A stretch of DNA of 64,000 nt from an uncultured Bacteroidota bacterium (GTDB taxonomy: Bacteria > Bacteroidota > Bacteroidia > Flavobacteriales > Flavobacteriaceae): contig CACLQG010000005.1 of NCBI GenBank assembly GCA_902609035.1, positions 1-64,000 on the forward strand, given 5' to 3'. Position 1 is the stretch's first letter; every line of letters starts with the position of its first letter. The position numbers and the translations under genes are program-made. The notes under the pieces are model-generated. The model saw only the letters and a program-made list of their open reading frames with translations. It ran no database searches and had not been told where the DNA came from. Below are positions 1-9,163 of the stretch, in pieces.

Positions 1-1204
1 TGAAAATGTAAACGTTTTTAGTATCAATGCGGACTTTTACGGAAATATAGCGGAGGGCCATTCTGTCTCTTATGGTTTGGAATGGACCTACAACAAAATA
101 CGATCAGAAGGATTTTCACTAGATCTAGTCCTTAATTCAGAGAAAATAATCGGCTATAACAACCGAACGATGATCCCCTCAAGATATCCTAGTGATGGCA
201 GTAGTGCTTCAAGTTTTGCAGGTTATTTGAATTGGATTTACAGGGCAAACAATCGTTTAACACTCAATGGAGGATTGAGGGTAACAGGATCAAAAATAAG
301 TGCGCGATGGAATGACACTGCTCAGGTTGACAAACTCCTTTCAACTTTAGATCTTCAAACAGAGGCTTTGACCTACACCCTAGCCATTACTTATCGACCC
401 AATCAAAAATGGCAAATTAATAGTTTAATTTCCAGTGGATTTAGAAATCCCAACATTGACGATATAGGAAAAATTCGTGAAAGCAATGGTATTTTATTAA
501 TGCCAAATTCCTTTTTAAAACCTGAATATGCTTATACCTTCGAGTCTGGCGTTAAATTCAATACCCCCAACAAAACTAATTTCATCGAGCTAAGAGCCTT
601 TAGTACATTGGTTTCAAGACATATAGTAAGGTCTAATTTTTTTGTTTTCACCGATACCACCACAACCGACGAAAACACAATCTTATACAATGGGGAGGAG
701 GTAATCACACAAGCCAATAAAAATTTGGGAAACCGCTTTATCTATGGTGGGTCCATTCAAGGCAATTGGTTGCTAATTAAACCCTTTGAAATCATGGGAG
801 GAATTACCTTCACTACTGCTGACCGAAATGAAGATTATGGTCCCATGCCTTCCATCGCTCCCTTATTTGGAACATTTACTATTTCTCATGGAATGAAAAA
901 CTGGAAAACCATATTGATTTGGAGATTCAGTCAACGAAAATACCCTGACCAATTCAGCTGGGGAGGTGAGGACGGGTTAAATGAAACACCATTAATAAAT
1001 CCTGAAGCCAGCAATGAAATAGGTCGTTATTATGGTATGCCCTCTTGGAATATATGGTCGATTTTATCCCAATATCAATTCAAAAAAAATATTATTTTCA
1101 ACTTCGGACTTAAAAATATTTTTGATCTGCATTACAGAACTTTTGCCTCAGGCATCTCAGCAGAAGGAAGAAGTTTACAATTAGGAGTAAAGGTTAAAAT
1201 CTAA
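1..1204 (+). CDS. TonB-dependent receptor, C-terminal part (5' truncated by window)
   Basis: The frame is open from base 2, so the gene begins upstream of the window; the first possible start inside (TTG at 77) is not the real one. About 400 residues are seen. They show alternating amphipathic strands typical of a 22-strand outer-membrane barrel and end in a typical receptor tail (LKNIFDLHYRTFASGISAEG, then a terminal hydrophobic strand). Family knowledge: such receptors import siderophores, cobalamin or glycans using TonB energy. The substrate cannot be told because the plug domain is missing. It lies 58 bp before ileS on the same strand. Confidence 0.85.
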   Translation, partial: ENVNVFSINADFYGNIAEGHSVSYGLEWTYNKIRSEGFSLDLVLNSEKIIGYNNRTMIPSRYPSDGSSASSFAGYLNWIYRANNRLTLNGGLRVTGSKISARWNDTAQVDKLLSTLDLQTEALTYTLAITYRPNQKWQINSLISSGFRNPNIDDIGKIRESNGILLMPNSFLKPEYAYTFESGVKFNTPNKTNFIELRAFSTLVSRHIVRSNFFVFTDTTTTDENTILYNGEEVITQANKNLGNRFIYGGSIQGNWLLIKPFEIMGGITFTTADRNEDYGPMPSIAPLFGTFTISHGMKNWKTILIWRFSQRKYPDQFSWGGEDGLNETPLINPEASNEIGRYYGMPSWNIWSILSQYQFKKNIIFNFGLKNIFDLHYRTFASGISAEGRSLQLGVKVKI

Positions 1205-1262
1205 AATCTCTATTTTTTACCTAAAATCCTTAATTTCGCATCTTTACCAAACTCAGCCTAAT

Positions 1263-4200
1263 ATGGTTTTTAAGGAATATAAAGGACTGGATTTACCCTC
1301 AATTTCTAGGGAGATACTTGACTATTGGAAAGCACACGAGATTTTTGATAAAAGTATTTCCGAAAGAGAAAACCATCCTCCTTACATTTTTTATGAAGGT
1401 CCTCCATCAGCAAACGGAATACCTGGGATTCACCACGTTATGGCAAGAACGATAAAAGATCTTTTTTGTCGTTATAAAACTCAAAAAGGTTTTCAAGTAA
1501 ACCGAAAAGCAGGTTGGGATACCCATGGTCTTCCTGTTGAGTTGGGTGTTGAAAAAGTATTGGGTATAACCAAAGATGCTATAGGAAAATCTATCTCAGT
1601 AGAGGAATATAACAACGCTTGTAGGGAAGAAGTAATGAAATACACCGATGTTTGGAATCTACTGACTCAAAAAATGGGTTATTGGGTTGACATGCATGAT
1701 CCCTATTTGACCTATACCTCCAAATACATGGAAACGGTGTGGTGGCTGATCAAACAAATACACGAAAAAGGGCTTCTATACAAAGGTTATACCATCCAAC
1801 CCTATTCTCCAAAGGCAGGAACAGGTCTGAGTTCTCACGAGTTGAATCAACCTGGAACCTACCAAGATGTTAGTGATACCAGCGTTACTGCACAGTTCAA
1901 AACCATAAAAGATTCATTGCCTGATTCACTAAAGGGCTCTGCCCCCCTTTACCTATTGGCATGGACCACCACCCCTTGGACACTTCCTTCCAATACTGCA
2001 CTGACTGTTGGTCCCAAAATTGACTATGTGTTAGTTCACACCTTCAACCAATATACTTATGAATCCATACGAGTTATATTGGCAAAAACTTTAGTTAAAA
2101 AACAATTTTCAAAATTATACGAAATGGTCGTGACTATTTCGGATTTAAAAAATTACCCCAAAGGGACAAAAAAAATTCCTTTTTTCATCGAAAAGGAAAT
2201 AAAAGGAACCGACCTTATCGACCTCCGTTATGAAAAAATATGGCGAGAAGCCCCTCCACCCATAGATAATCCTGAAAATGCTTACAGGGTTATTCCTGGA
2301 GATTTTGTAACTACTGAGGACGGAACAGGAATCGTTCACACCGCTCCTACTTTTGGAGCAGATGATGCCAAGGTGGCAAAAGAAGCTACACCCGAAGTGC
2401 CAGCACTTTTAGTTTTGGACGAGAATAATAATAAGGTCCCATTGGTAGATTTACAAGGTAAGTTCCGACCAGAGATGGGAAGCCTAGCAGGACAATACGT
2501 CAAAAACGAGTACTACGAGCAAGGCAAAGCTCCCAAAAAATCAATTGATGTACAAATAGCCATCCGACTAAAGGAGGAGAATGCAGCATTTAAGGTAGAA
2601 AAGTATGTTCACTCCTACCCCAACTGCTGGAGAACAGAAAAGCCTATACTTTACTATCCACTTGACTCTTGGTTCATCAAGGTCACACAAGTTAGGAATC
2701 GACTGACTGCCTTTAATAAAGAAATCAACTGGAAACCGAAGTCAACAGGAGAAAGGCGTTTTGGCAATTGGCTCGCCAATACCAATGATTGGAACCTCTC
2801 CAGATCACGCTTTTGGGGCATCCCACTACCCATTTGGCAAACAGAGGGAGGCAAGGAAACCAAAGTGATTGGGTCGGTATTAGAGTTGTATGAGGAAATA
2901 GAAAAGTCGATTGAAAAAGGACATATGACTTCCAACCCTCTTTCAGGTTTTGAAGTGGGAGATATGAGCGATTCGAATTACGAAAAAGTAGATCTGCACA
3001 AACATATTGTTGATAATATTGTATTGACCTCAGCGCGAGGTACTCCCATGTATCGTGAAAAGGATTTGATCGACGTATGGTTTGACTCTGGTTCTATGCC
3101 CTACGCACAGTGGCACTACCCCTTTGAAAATAAAGATAAAATTGATTTAGGTACTGCTTTCCCAGCAGACTTTATCGCCGAGGGTATAGATCAAACCCGG
3201 GGGTGGTTTTACACCCTTCATGCCATAAGCACACTGGTTTTCGATTCAATTTCATACAAAAATGTAGTGTCTAATGGACTGGTTTTGGACAAAAACGGTC
3301 AAAAAATGTCCAAACGCTTGGGGAATGCGTTTGATCCCTTTAAAACCATTGATGAATATGGTCCAGACGCTACACGGTGGTACATGATTTCCAATGCCAA
3401 TCCCTGGGACAATCTCAAATTTGATCCGGAGGGCATAGGTGAAGTCCAGCGTAAGTTTTTTGGTACCTTACACAATACATATTCTTTCTTTAGCTTATAT
3501 GCCAATATAGATGGATTTAAAAATCAAGAAGCTCCGATCCCCCTAGCCGAACGGACTGAATTGGATCGTTGGATTTTATCGGAATTGAATAGTTTGATTA
3601 GAAAAGTTGATGCTTTTTATGAAGATTATGAACCCACCAAGGCCAGTCGAGCCAGCTCCGAGTTTGTTCAGGAAAAACTTAGCAATTGGTATGTAAGATT
3701 GTGCAGAAGACGCTTTTGGAAGGGGAAATATGAAAAAGACAAGATTGCTGCCTATCAAACCCTTTGGGAGTGCCTGCTCAAAATAACCCAATTGGCTGCG
3801 CCAATTGCACCCTTTTATAGTGATCGTTTGTACCAAGATTTGACTGAAAATACGCTAAGTGATAAATCAGCATCCGTTCATTTATCAATTTTTCCAACCG
3901 TCAATACTAAGTTTATCGATACTGCACTGGAAAACCGCATCAACAAAGCAAGAAACATCACTTCCTTGGCCCTCTCACTTAGGAAAAAAGAACAAATAAA
4001 AGTGAGACAGCCCCTGAAAACCCTTATGATTGCTGTCAACAGCCCAAAGGAAAAAAGTGAGATCGAAAAGATTAAAGAACAGATACGTTCTGAAATCAAT
4101 GTCAAATCCATTGAATTGATTGACGACGATAGTAATATTTTGGTGAAAGAGATCAAACCCAACTTCAAAGTATTGGGACCCCGATTCGGAAGAGAAATGG

Positions 4201-4664
4201 GTGCTGTGGTAGGAGAGATCAATCGTTTTGGTGAGAATGAAATAAAGACCTTGGAGAAGGAAGGAAAAATAAACATACCTCTTAATGAAAAAAATATTAT
4301 TTTAGACATTAGCGAGGTTGAGATTAACTCCAAAGATATAGAAGGTTGGCTTGTTGCACGCGGTAATGGCTTGACTCTAGCATTAGACATTTCCATGACC
4401 GAAGATTTGAAAGACGAGGGGATTGCAAGAGAGTTGGTCAATCGCATCCAAAACATAAGAAAAGACTCAGGTCTAGAGGTTACAGATAAAATCTATATTA
4501 GCTTTTTGGCCGATGAAAGTTTAAAAGAAAAAATTCATAAAAACAGAAAATACATTTGCTCGGAAACCTTAGGAGAAAAGATTAATTTCCCAAGCAAAAT
4601 GAAAACAGGTACCGAAGTTATATTTGAAAATATTAAAACACAAATAACCATTAAAAAAATTTAA
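1263..4664 (+). CDS. ileS: Isoleucyl-tRNA synthetase
   Basis: Charges tRNA-Ile with isoleucine in the cytoplasm. The HIGH-type motif reads GIHHV at residues 55-59 and the KMSKR loop is exact near residues 680-684, followed by LGN. The WTTTPWTLPSNTA segment belongs to the CP1 editing domain. At 1133 aa it is longer than the E. coli type (938 aa), and no C-terminal Cys-rich zinc ribbon is visible. That fits the eukaryote-like IleS2 type often linked to natural mupirocin tolerance (family inference, not tested here). Start is ATG at 1263. The next gene begins 1 bp after the stop, so ileS-dksA/traR-lspA looks like one operon. Confidence 0.97.
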   Translation: MVFKEYKGLDLPSISREILDYWKAHEIFDKSISERENHPPYIFYEGPPSANGIPGIHHVMARTIKDLFCRYKTQKGFQVNRKAGWDTHGLPVELGVEKVLGITKDAIGKSISVEEYNNACREEVMKYTDVWNLLTQKMGYWVDMHDPYLTYTSKYMETVWWLIKQIHEKGLLYKGYTIQPYSPKAGTGLSSHELNQPGTYQDVSDTSVTAQFKTIKDSLPDSLKGSAPLYLLAWTTTPWTLPSNTALTVGPKIDYVLVHTFNQYTYESIRVILAKTLVKKQFSKLYEMVVTISDLKNYPKGTKKIPFFIEKEIKGTDLIDLRYEKIWREAPPPIDNPENAYRVIPGDFVTTEDGTGIVHTAPTFGADDAKVAKEATPEVPALLVLDENNNKVPLVDLQGKFRPEMGSLAGQYVKNEYYEQGKAPKKSIDVQIAIRLKEENAAFKVEKYVHSYPNCWRTEKPILYYPLDSWFIKVTQVRNRLTAFNKEINWKPKSTGERRFGNWLANTNDWNLSRSRFWGIPLPIWQTEGGKETKVIGSVLELYEEIEKSIEKGHMTSNPLSGFEVGDMSDSNYEKVDLHKHIVDNIVLTSARGTPMYREKDLIDVWFDSGSMPYAQWHYPFENKDKIDLGTAFPADFIAEGIDQTRGWFYTLHAISTLVFDSISYKNVVSNGLVLDKNGQKMSKRLGNAFDPFKTIDEYGPDATRWYMISNANPWDNLKFDPEGIGEVQRKFFGTLHNTYSFFSLYANIDGFKNQEAPIPLAERTELDRWILSELNSLIRKVDAFYEDYEPTKASRASSEFVQEKLSNWYVRLCRRRFWKGKYEKDKIAAYQTLWECLLKITQLAAPIAPFYSDRLYQDLTENTLSDKSASVHLSIFPTVNTKFIDTALENRINKARNITSLALSLRKKEQIKVRQPLKTLMIAVNSPKEKSEIEKIKEQIRSEINVKSIELIDDDSNILVKEIKPNFKVLGPRFGREMGAVVGEINRFGENEIKTLEKEGKINIPLNEKNIILDISEVEINSKDIEGWLVARGNGLTLALDISMTEDLKDEGIARELVNRIQNIRKDSGLEVTDKIYISFLADESLKEKIHKNRKYICSETLGEKINFPSKMKTGTEVIFENIKTQITIKKI

Positions 4665-4665
4665 G

Positions 4666-5049
4666 ATGGCCAAAGAAATAAAAGTCCGATATTCGGATGG
4701 AGAGTTAGATGATTTTAGAAAATTAATTGATGACAAAATTAAAAAGGCCCAAGCAGATTTGGAACTGCTCAGGAGTGCCTATATGAATGATGGCAATAAT
4801 GGAACAGACGATACTTCCCCGACTTTCAAGGCCTTTGAGGAAGGTTCTGAAACTATGTCCAAGGAAGCGAACACTCAATTGGCCATTCGTCAAGAAAAGT
4901 TTATACGCGATCTCAAAAACGCAATGATTCGCATAGAGAATAAAACCTACGGAATATGTCGTATGACGGGAAAATTGATCAATAAAAAAAGACTATTATT
5001 GGTCCCCCATGCTACTTTGAGTATCGAGGCTAAAAACATGCAAAAATAA
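4666..5049 (+). CDS. DksA/TraR-family protein lacking zinc cysteines
   Basis: 127 aa: an N-terminal coiled-coil-like helical half (residues ~8-85) and the family's C-terminal motif YGICRMTGKLI near residues 102-112. Family members bind RNA polymerase through the secondary channel and modulate transcription with ppGpp. Only one Cys is left in the zinc-finger region, so the usual C4 site is absent, as in many Bacteroidota homologues. It is placed 1 bp after ileS and 3 bp before lspA, an arrangement commonly seen in flavobacteria. Regulatory function is inferred from the family only. Confidence 0.85.
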   Translation: MAKEIKVRYSDGELDDFRKLIDDKIKKAQADLELLRSAYMNDGNNGTDDTSPTFKAFEEGSETMSKEANTQLAIRQEKFIRDLKNAMIRIENKTYGICRMTGKLINKKRLLLVPHATLSIEAKNMQK

Positions 5050-5052
5050 CCC

Positions 5053-5709
5053 TTGAAATTTAATGCCTCTAATATCAATCCATCAACAGCCTTAGTGATC
5101 ATACTATGCTTGCTATTGATGGATCAAACTTCGAAGTTTTTAATCAAACTGAATTACCCACTTTCTCTATACGGCAATAGTGCTATTTTAGATTGGGGAT
5201 TTTTCAAATTGCTATTTGTTGAAAACAAAGGGATGGCGATGGGAACCAAACTCAATGATGTTCTACCCTTTTTATCAGATAAAGCCGCAAAACTAGTTTT
5301 AACTATCTTCCGTTTATTAGCCATTATAGGAATCGGTTATTGGTTGTGGGATAATATCCGAAAACAGACCTCCAACCTTTTTCGCTGGGCCCTTTGTCTG
5401 ATCTTTGCTGGAGCTTTGGGAAATATCATCGACTCTGTTTTTTACGGAGTTATTTTTTCCCACAGCTACGGAAATGTAGCCACACTCTTCCCAGATGAGG
5501 GAGGCTATGCCCCTATCTTTCAGGGTCATGTGGTTGACATGCTTCAGTTTCCTTTGGTAAGCTGGAACTGGCCGCAATGGATGCCTTGGGTCGGTGGAGA
5601 ATCCTATACTTTCTTTCAATATGTTTTTAACGTTGCCGATTCAGCCATCAGCATTGGAGTAGGGATTTTGATCTTTTTTAATAAAAAGATTTTTGGACAG
5701 ACTAAATAG
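5053..5709 (+). CDS. lspA: Lipoprotein signal peptidase (signal peptidase II)
   Basis: Inner-membrane aspartyl protease that removes the signal peptide from prolipoproteins. About four membrane segments are seen. The catalytic aspartates are in GNIIDSVFYG (D127) and NVADSAIS (D196). At 218 aa it is longer than the E. coli enzyme (164 aa) because of a periplasmic insert around residues 138-190. The start is TTG at 5053, 3 bp after the previous stop; no ATG lies before the first membrane helix, so TTG is the best choice. Its substrates would include lipobox proteins in this window, such as the sulfatases and the InlB-repeat protein. Confidence 0.93.
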   Translation: MKFNASNINPSTALVIILCLLLMDQTSKFLIKLNYPLSLYGNSAILDWGFFKLLFVENKGMAMGTKLNDVLPFLSDKAAKLVLTIFRLLAIIGIGYWLWDNIRKQTSNLFRWALCLIFAGALGNIIDSVFYGVIFSHSYGNVATLFPDEGGYAPIFQGHVVDMLQFPLVSWNWPQWMPWVGGESYTFFQYVFNVADSAISIGVGILIFFNKKIFGQTK

Positions 5710-5721
5710 TGAAATTGTCCT

Positions 5722-6285
5722 TCAAAAAGTATAAACCTTTTTTGGGGTAATCCCATAGTCCAAAGACATATCGTATTCATCTGTATCTTCAATTTTAGAG
5801 ACGGGATCAAAAAAAGAAAGGCCAATCTTCAATACATTTTTGGAACATTGCGCCAAAAAACGGTCGTAATAGCCCCTACCTGATCCTACGCGGTGACCTT
5901 CGCAGTCAAAGGCCAAAAGGGGAACAAAAACCACCTGAATTAGTTGAGGAGTAATGGGAATACCAGAGAGTGGCTCAGGGATTCCCCAGCGGTTAGGTTT
6001 TAATAGGGTATGATCAGTGAGTAAATAATGTTCCAAAAGAAAATCATCAGCGATCTTTGGGATAATAGGTTGTTTGTCCTTTCCCAGTAATATAGAAAGT
6101 AGATAGGAAGTATCCACTTCCTTATTTTTTTCGGCAGTCATAAACAAATGATATAGAGAGTACTGCCATAAGTCCAAAGTCAAGCAAAGGTTGGAAATTT
6201 CTATACTCCATTCCTCAATTTCCGATTTCTTTAAGTTCTCTCTGCGCTCACTGTATTCCTTTCTTAAAGACAATTTGGTATTCAA
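5722..6285 (-). CDS. ygfA: 5-formyltetrahydrofolate cyclo-ligase
   Basis: Converts 5-formyl-THF to 5,10-methenyl-THF using ATP, returning a storage folate to the one-carbon pool. 187 aa, the usual length. Visible family features are the N-terminal basic helix (KLSLRKEYSERR), the RWGIPEP segment, and the P-loop-like GSGRGYYDRFL near residues 133-143. The start is TTG (complement of 6283-6285); no in-frame ATG gives a full-length family match. It converges on lspA with 12 bp between stops and diverges from uvrC. Confidence 0.93.
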   Translation of the reverse strand: MNTKLSLRKEYSERRENLKKSEIEEWSIEISNLCLTLDLWQYSLYHLFMTAEKNKEVDTSYLLSILLGKDKQPIIPKIADDFLLEHYLLTDHTLLKPNRWGIPEPLSGIPITPQLIQVVFVPLLAFDCEGHRVGSGRGYYDRFLAQCSKNVLKIGLSFFDPVSKIEDTDEYDMSLDYGITPKKVYTF

Positions 6286-6369
6286 GTAATTTTGATTTTA
6301 AATATAAAATTAAGCATATTTAACCATCATTCAGGTTTAGGAACTTTTTTCTAGTGCCTGGAGAAAACG

Positions 6370-6377
6370 TAACTTTG
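6370..6377 (+). promoter_or_regulatory. Bacteroidota -7 box before uvrC
   Basis: TAACTTTG matches TAnnTTTG exactly. Only 4 bases lie between it and the uvrC ATG at 6382, so a start site ~7 nt downstream would give an almost leaderless mRNA. No clear TTG -33 element is visible. Confidence 0.45.
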
Positions 6378-6381
6378 TAAT

Positions 6382-8175
6382 ATGAAACTACCGACCATCT
6401 CTATTCAGTTCAAAACACTACCCACCGATCCGGGAGTGTATCAATATTTTGATAAAAACGATATGGTAATTTATATAGGTAAGGCCAAGAACCTCAAACG
6501 AAGGGTAACTTCTTATTTTACTAAAGTTCACGACAACGCCAAAACCCGAATACTAGTAAAAAAAATACACCGAATGGAATATATCGTTGTCCCTTCAGAA
6601 GTTGACGCATTATTACTAGAAAATAATCTCATAAAAAAATACCGTCCACGCTACAACATCCTTTTAAAAGATGACAAAACCTATCCTTGGATTTGCATCA
6701 AGAAAGAACCTTTCCCAAGAGTATTTAGCACCCGAAGGGTAATCCGAGACGGGTCAAGCTATTTTGGGCCCTACCCCAATGTAAAAACAGTTTATACCTT
6801 ACTGGAACTTATTCGGGGGCTCTATCCCATTCGCACTTGTAACTATGACCTGTCTGAAGAAAAAGTTCAAAAACAGTCTTATAAGATCTGTTTGGAATAC
6901 CATATTGGTAATTGTTTGGCTCCTTGTGAGGCGAGAGTAAGCGAAAAAGATTACGAGGAAAACATTGCAGGCATACAAAACATCATAAAAGGGAATTTCC
7001 GACGATCTTTGGACCAATTGAGAAGCCAAATGGAGGAATATGCCAATGCAATGGAATTTGAAAGGGCACAGCAGGTCAAGGAAAAACTTGAGTCTTTGGA
7101 AAACTACCAAGCCAAATCTACTGTAGTGAGCCCCAAAATCACGAACGTAGATGTTTTTACCATCATATCAGATGAAAGCTATGGTTATGTCAATTTTTTC
7201 AAGGTAGCATTTGGCTCAATAATAATGTCACACACAGTGGAAATTAAAAAAAAGCTTGAGGAAAGCGATGCAGAGATGTTACCGTTGGCAATAGTCGACT
7301 TACGTCAGCGATTCAATTCCCAATCAAAAGAAATATATGTCCCTTTTGAAATAGACTTAGGTCCAAAAATTAAAGTAACAATTCCCATACTAGGCGATAA
7401 AAAGAAGCTGGTGGAATTGTCTGAAAGAAATGCCAAGTTTTTCCGTTTGGAGCGTTTTAAACAGATGAAAATCGTTGAACCCGAAAGGCATTTAAAGCGT
7501 CTAATAAACCAAATGAAAACCGACCTCCGCCTCAATATAGAGCCTGTACACATTGAATGCTTTGACAATTCCAATATACAAGGAACGAATCCAACTGCAG
7601 CCTGCGTGGTTTTTAGAAATGGTAAGCCCTTCAAGAAGGACTATCGTCATTTTAAAATCAAAACCGTGGAGGGTCCGGATGATTTTGCCTCTATGGAAGA
7701 AGTCGTACATCGTCGCTATAAACGCCTTTTGGATGAGGGGCAATCCCTGCCTCAGCTGATCGTCATCGATGGGGGGAAAGGACAGCTTTCTTCAGCAGTA
7801 AAAAGTTTGAATCGATTGGGACTCAGAGGTCAAATTGCCATCATAGGCATTGCAAAAAGACTTGAGGAAATCTACTATCCTGGAGATAGTATTCCCTTGT
7901 ACCTGGATAAAAAATCGGAGACTTTGAAAATCATTCAACAGTTGCGTAATGAAGCTCACCGATTTGGATTGGCTCTCCATCGTAAAATTCGCTCAAAGAG
8001 CGCGCTTAATTCCCCTTTGGATGGATTAGAGGGGATTGGCCCCAAGACTAAAGAACTATTGCTTATGGAATTTAAATCCCTGAAAAGGATCAAGGCCGCT
8101 CCACAAGAGGCTATCATTAAATTGTTGGGCAATGTTAAAGGCGTAAAAATTTACCAAAAGTTACAGCTTCTTTGA
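6382..8175 (+). CDS. uvrC: Excinuclease ABC subunit C
   Basis: Makes the dual incisions around bulky DNA lesions in nucleotide excision repair together with UvrA and UvrB. Domains in order: GIY-YIG nuclease (GVY at 18-20, VIYIG at 29-33), a Cys-rich linker (residues ~155-185), UVR motif (~200-240), the RNase H-like endonuclease domain (ECFDNSNIQGT near residue 392) and C-terminal helix-hairpin-helix repeats (LEGIGPKTKELLL). 597 aa is normal length. Start ATG 6382. It stands alone, divergent from the folate cyclo-ligase gene. Confidence 0.98.
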   Translation: MKLPTISIQFKTLPTDPGVYQYFDKNDMVIYIGKAKNLKRRVTSYFTKVHDNAKTRILVKKIHRMEYIVVPSEVDALLLENNLIKKYRPRYNILLKDDKTYPWICIKKEPFPRVFSTRRVIRDGSSYFGPYPNVKTVYTLLELIRGLYPIRTCNYDLSEEKVQKQSYKICLEYHIGNCLAPCEARVSEKDYEENIAGIQNIIKGNFRRSLDQLRSQMEEYANAMEFERAQQVKEKLESLENYQAKSTVVSPKITNVDVFTIISDESYGYVNFFKVAFGSIIMSHTVEIKKKLEESDAEMLPLAIVDLRQRFNSQSKEIYVPFEIDLGPKIKVTIPILGDKKKLVELSERNAKFFRLERFKQMKIVEPERHLKRLINQMKTDLRLNIEPVHIECFDNSNIQGTNPTAACVVFRNGKPFKKDYRHFKIKTVEGPDDFASMEEVVHRRYKRLLDEGQSLPQLIVIDGGKGQLSSAVKSLNRLGLRGQIAIIGIAKRLEEIYYPGDSIPLYLDKKSETLKIIQQLRNEAHRFGLALHRKIRSKSALNSPLDGLEGIGPKTKELLLMEFKSLKRIKAAPQEAIIKLLGNVKGVKIYQKLQLL

Positions 8176-8240
8176 TTTTTTATTAAACTTTTCTTAACAA
8201 TGAAAAAATGATTTTACAATCATTTAATTAATTTTACCCA

Positions 8241-9056
8241 ATGATCCTATTCGACAAAAAACAGTCACTTATCTTTTTTGTATGCATTATAAGTACGTTC
8301 AGTTTTGCTCAAACCCCAGCTGAAATTGAATTTCCAGAGGTAGCACTTCCCTTCAAAGCGGGAGAATGGTTTAAATTTAGAATCCGTTACGGTATTTTCA
8401 ATGCAAGTTATGCCACCTTAGGACTAACCAAAGACACAGTAAATGCTAAACCTGTTATACATGCCAAGGGGTACGGAACAACTACAGGACTGGCTCGCTG
8501 GTTTTTTAAAGTAGAAGATCATTACGACACCTATTTTGATGAAAAAAAGGTCATTCCTTATTGGTTTATTAGAGACATCAACGAGGGAGGATATACTAAA
8601 GACCTAGAAATTAATTTTGATCACGATCAAAATTTAGCTCATGTAAATGATAAAAAAAATAAAAAAAAGGAGTCATTCAAAATTGCTGAAGATGCTCAAG
8701 ATTTGATTTCAGCCTTTTACTACCTTCGTGCATTCTACCCAAAGGATAAATTGAAAATCAATGAAACTTTTAGCATTAATATGTTTTTTGACAAAGAAAA
8801 CTATGTTTTTAAAATGAAATACACCGGGAAAGAAAACCTATCTACAAAATTCGGCAAAATCAAATGTATGAAGTTCAGACCCTATGTTCAATCGGGTAGA
8901 GTATTTAGAGAACAAGAGAGTGTAACCATTTGGATTACAGACGACGTTAATAAAATTCCTATCAAGTTACAGGCTGACTTAGCCATTGGTTCCATTAAGG
9001 TAGATTTAGATCAGTTCAAAAACCTTAATGCGCCTTTTGATATCCAATATAATTGA
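8241..9056 (+). CDS. DUF3108 domain protein, exported
   Basis: 271 aa with a Sec signal peptide (hydrophobic residues ~10-22, then SFAQ), followed by a DUF3108-type beta-rich body (FKAGEWFKFRIRYGIFNASY at the start). Function is unknown; the fold is thought related to periplasmic lipid-binding or LolA-like proteins. Start ATG at 8241; TAATTTTA, one mismatch from the -7 consensus, ends 5 bases before it. Followed by the M23 peptidase gene in the same direction, a pairing that suggests an envelope role. Confidence 0.85.
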   Translation: MILFDKKQSLIFFVCIISTFSFAQTPAEIEFPEVALPFKAGEWFKFRIRYGIFNASYATLGLTKDTVNAKPVIHAKGYGTTTGLARWFFKVEDHYDTYFDEKKVIPYWFIRDINEGGYTKDLEINFDHDQNLAHVNDKKNKKKESFKIAEDAQDLISAFYYLRAFYPKDKLKINETFSINMFFDKENYVFKMKYTGKENLSTKFGKIKCMKFRPYVQSGRVFREQESVTIWITDDVNKIPIKLQADLAIGSIKVDLDQFKNLNAPFDIQYN

Positions 9057-9163
9057 ACTTCCCTTTTGTTTATTACTCTTTGAATAACTTTTTGTTAAAT
9101 CCCTTGTGATTGAGTGCACAAAGCAACAAATTTGTATTAAACAAAAAAACTATTCGTAACCCT

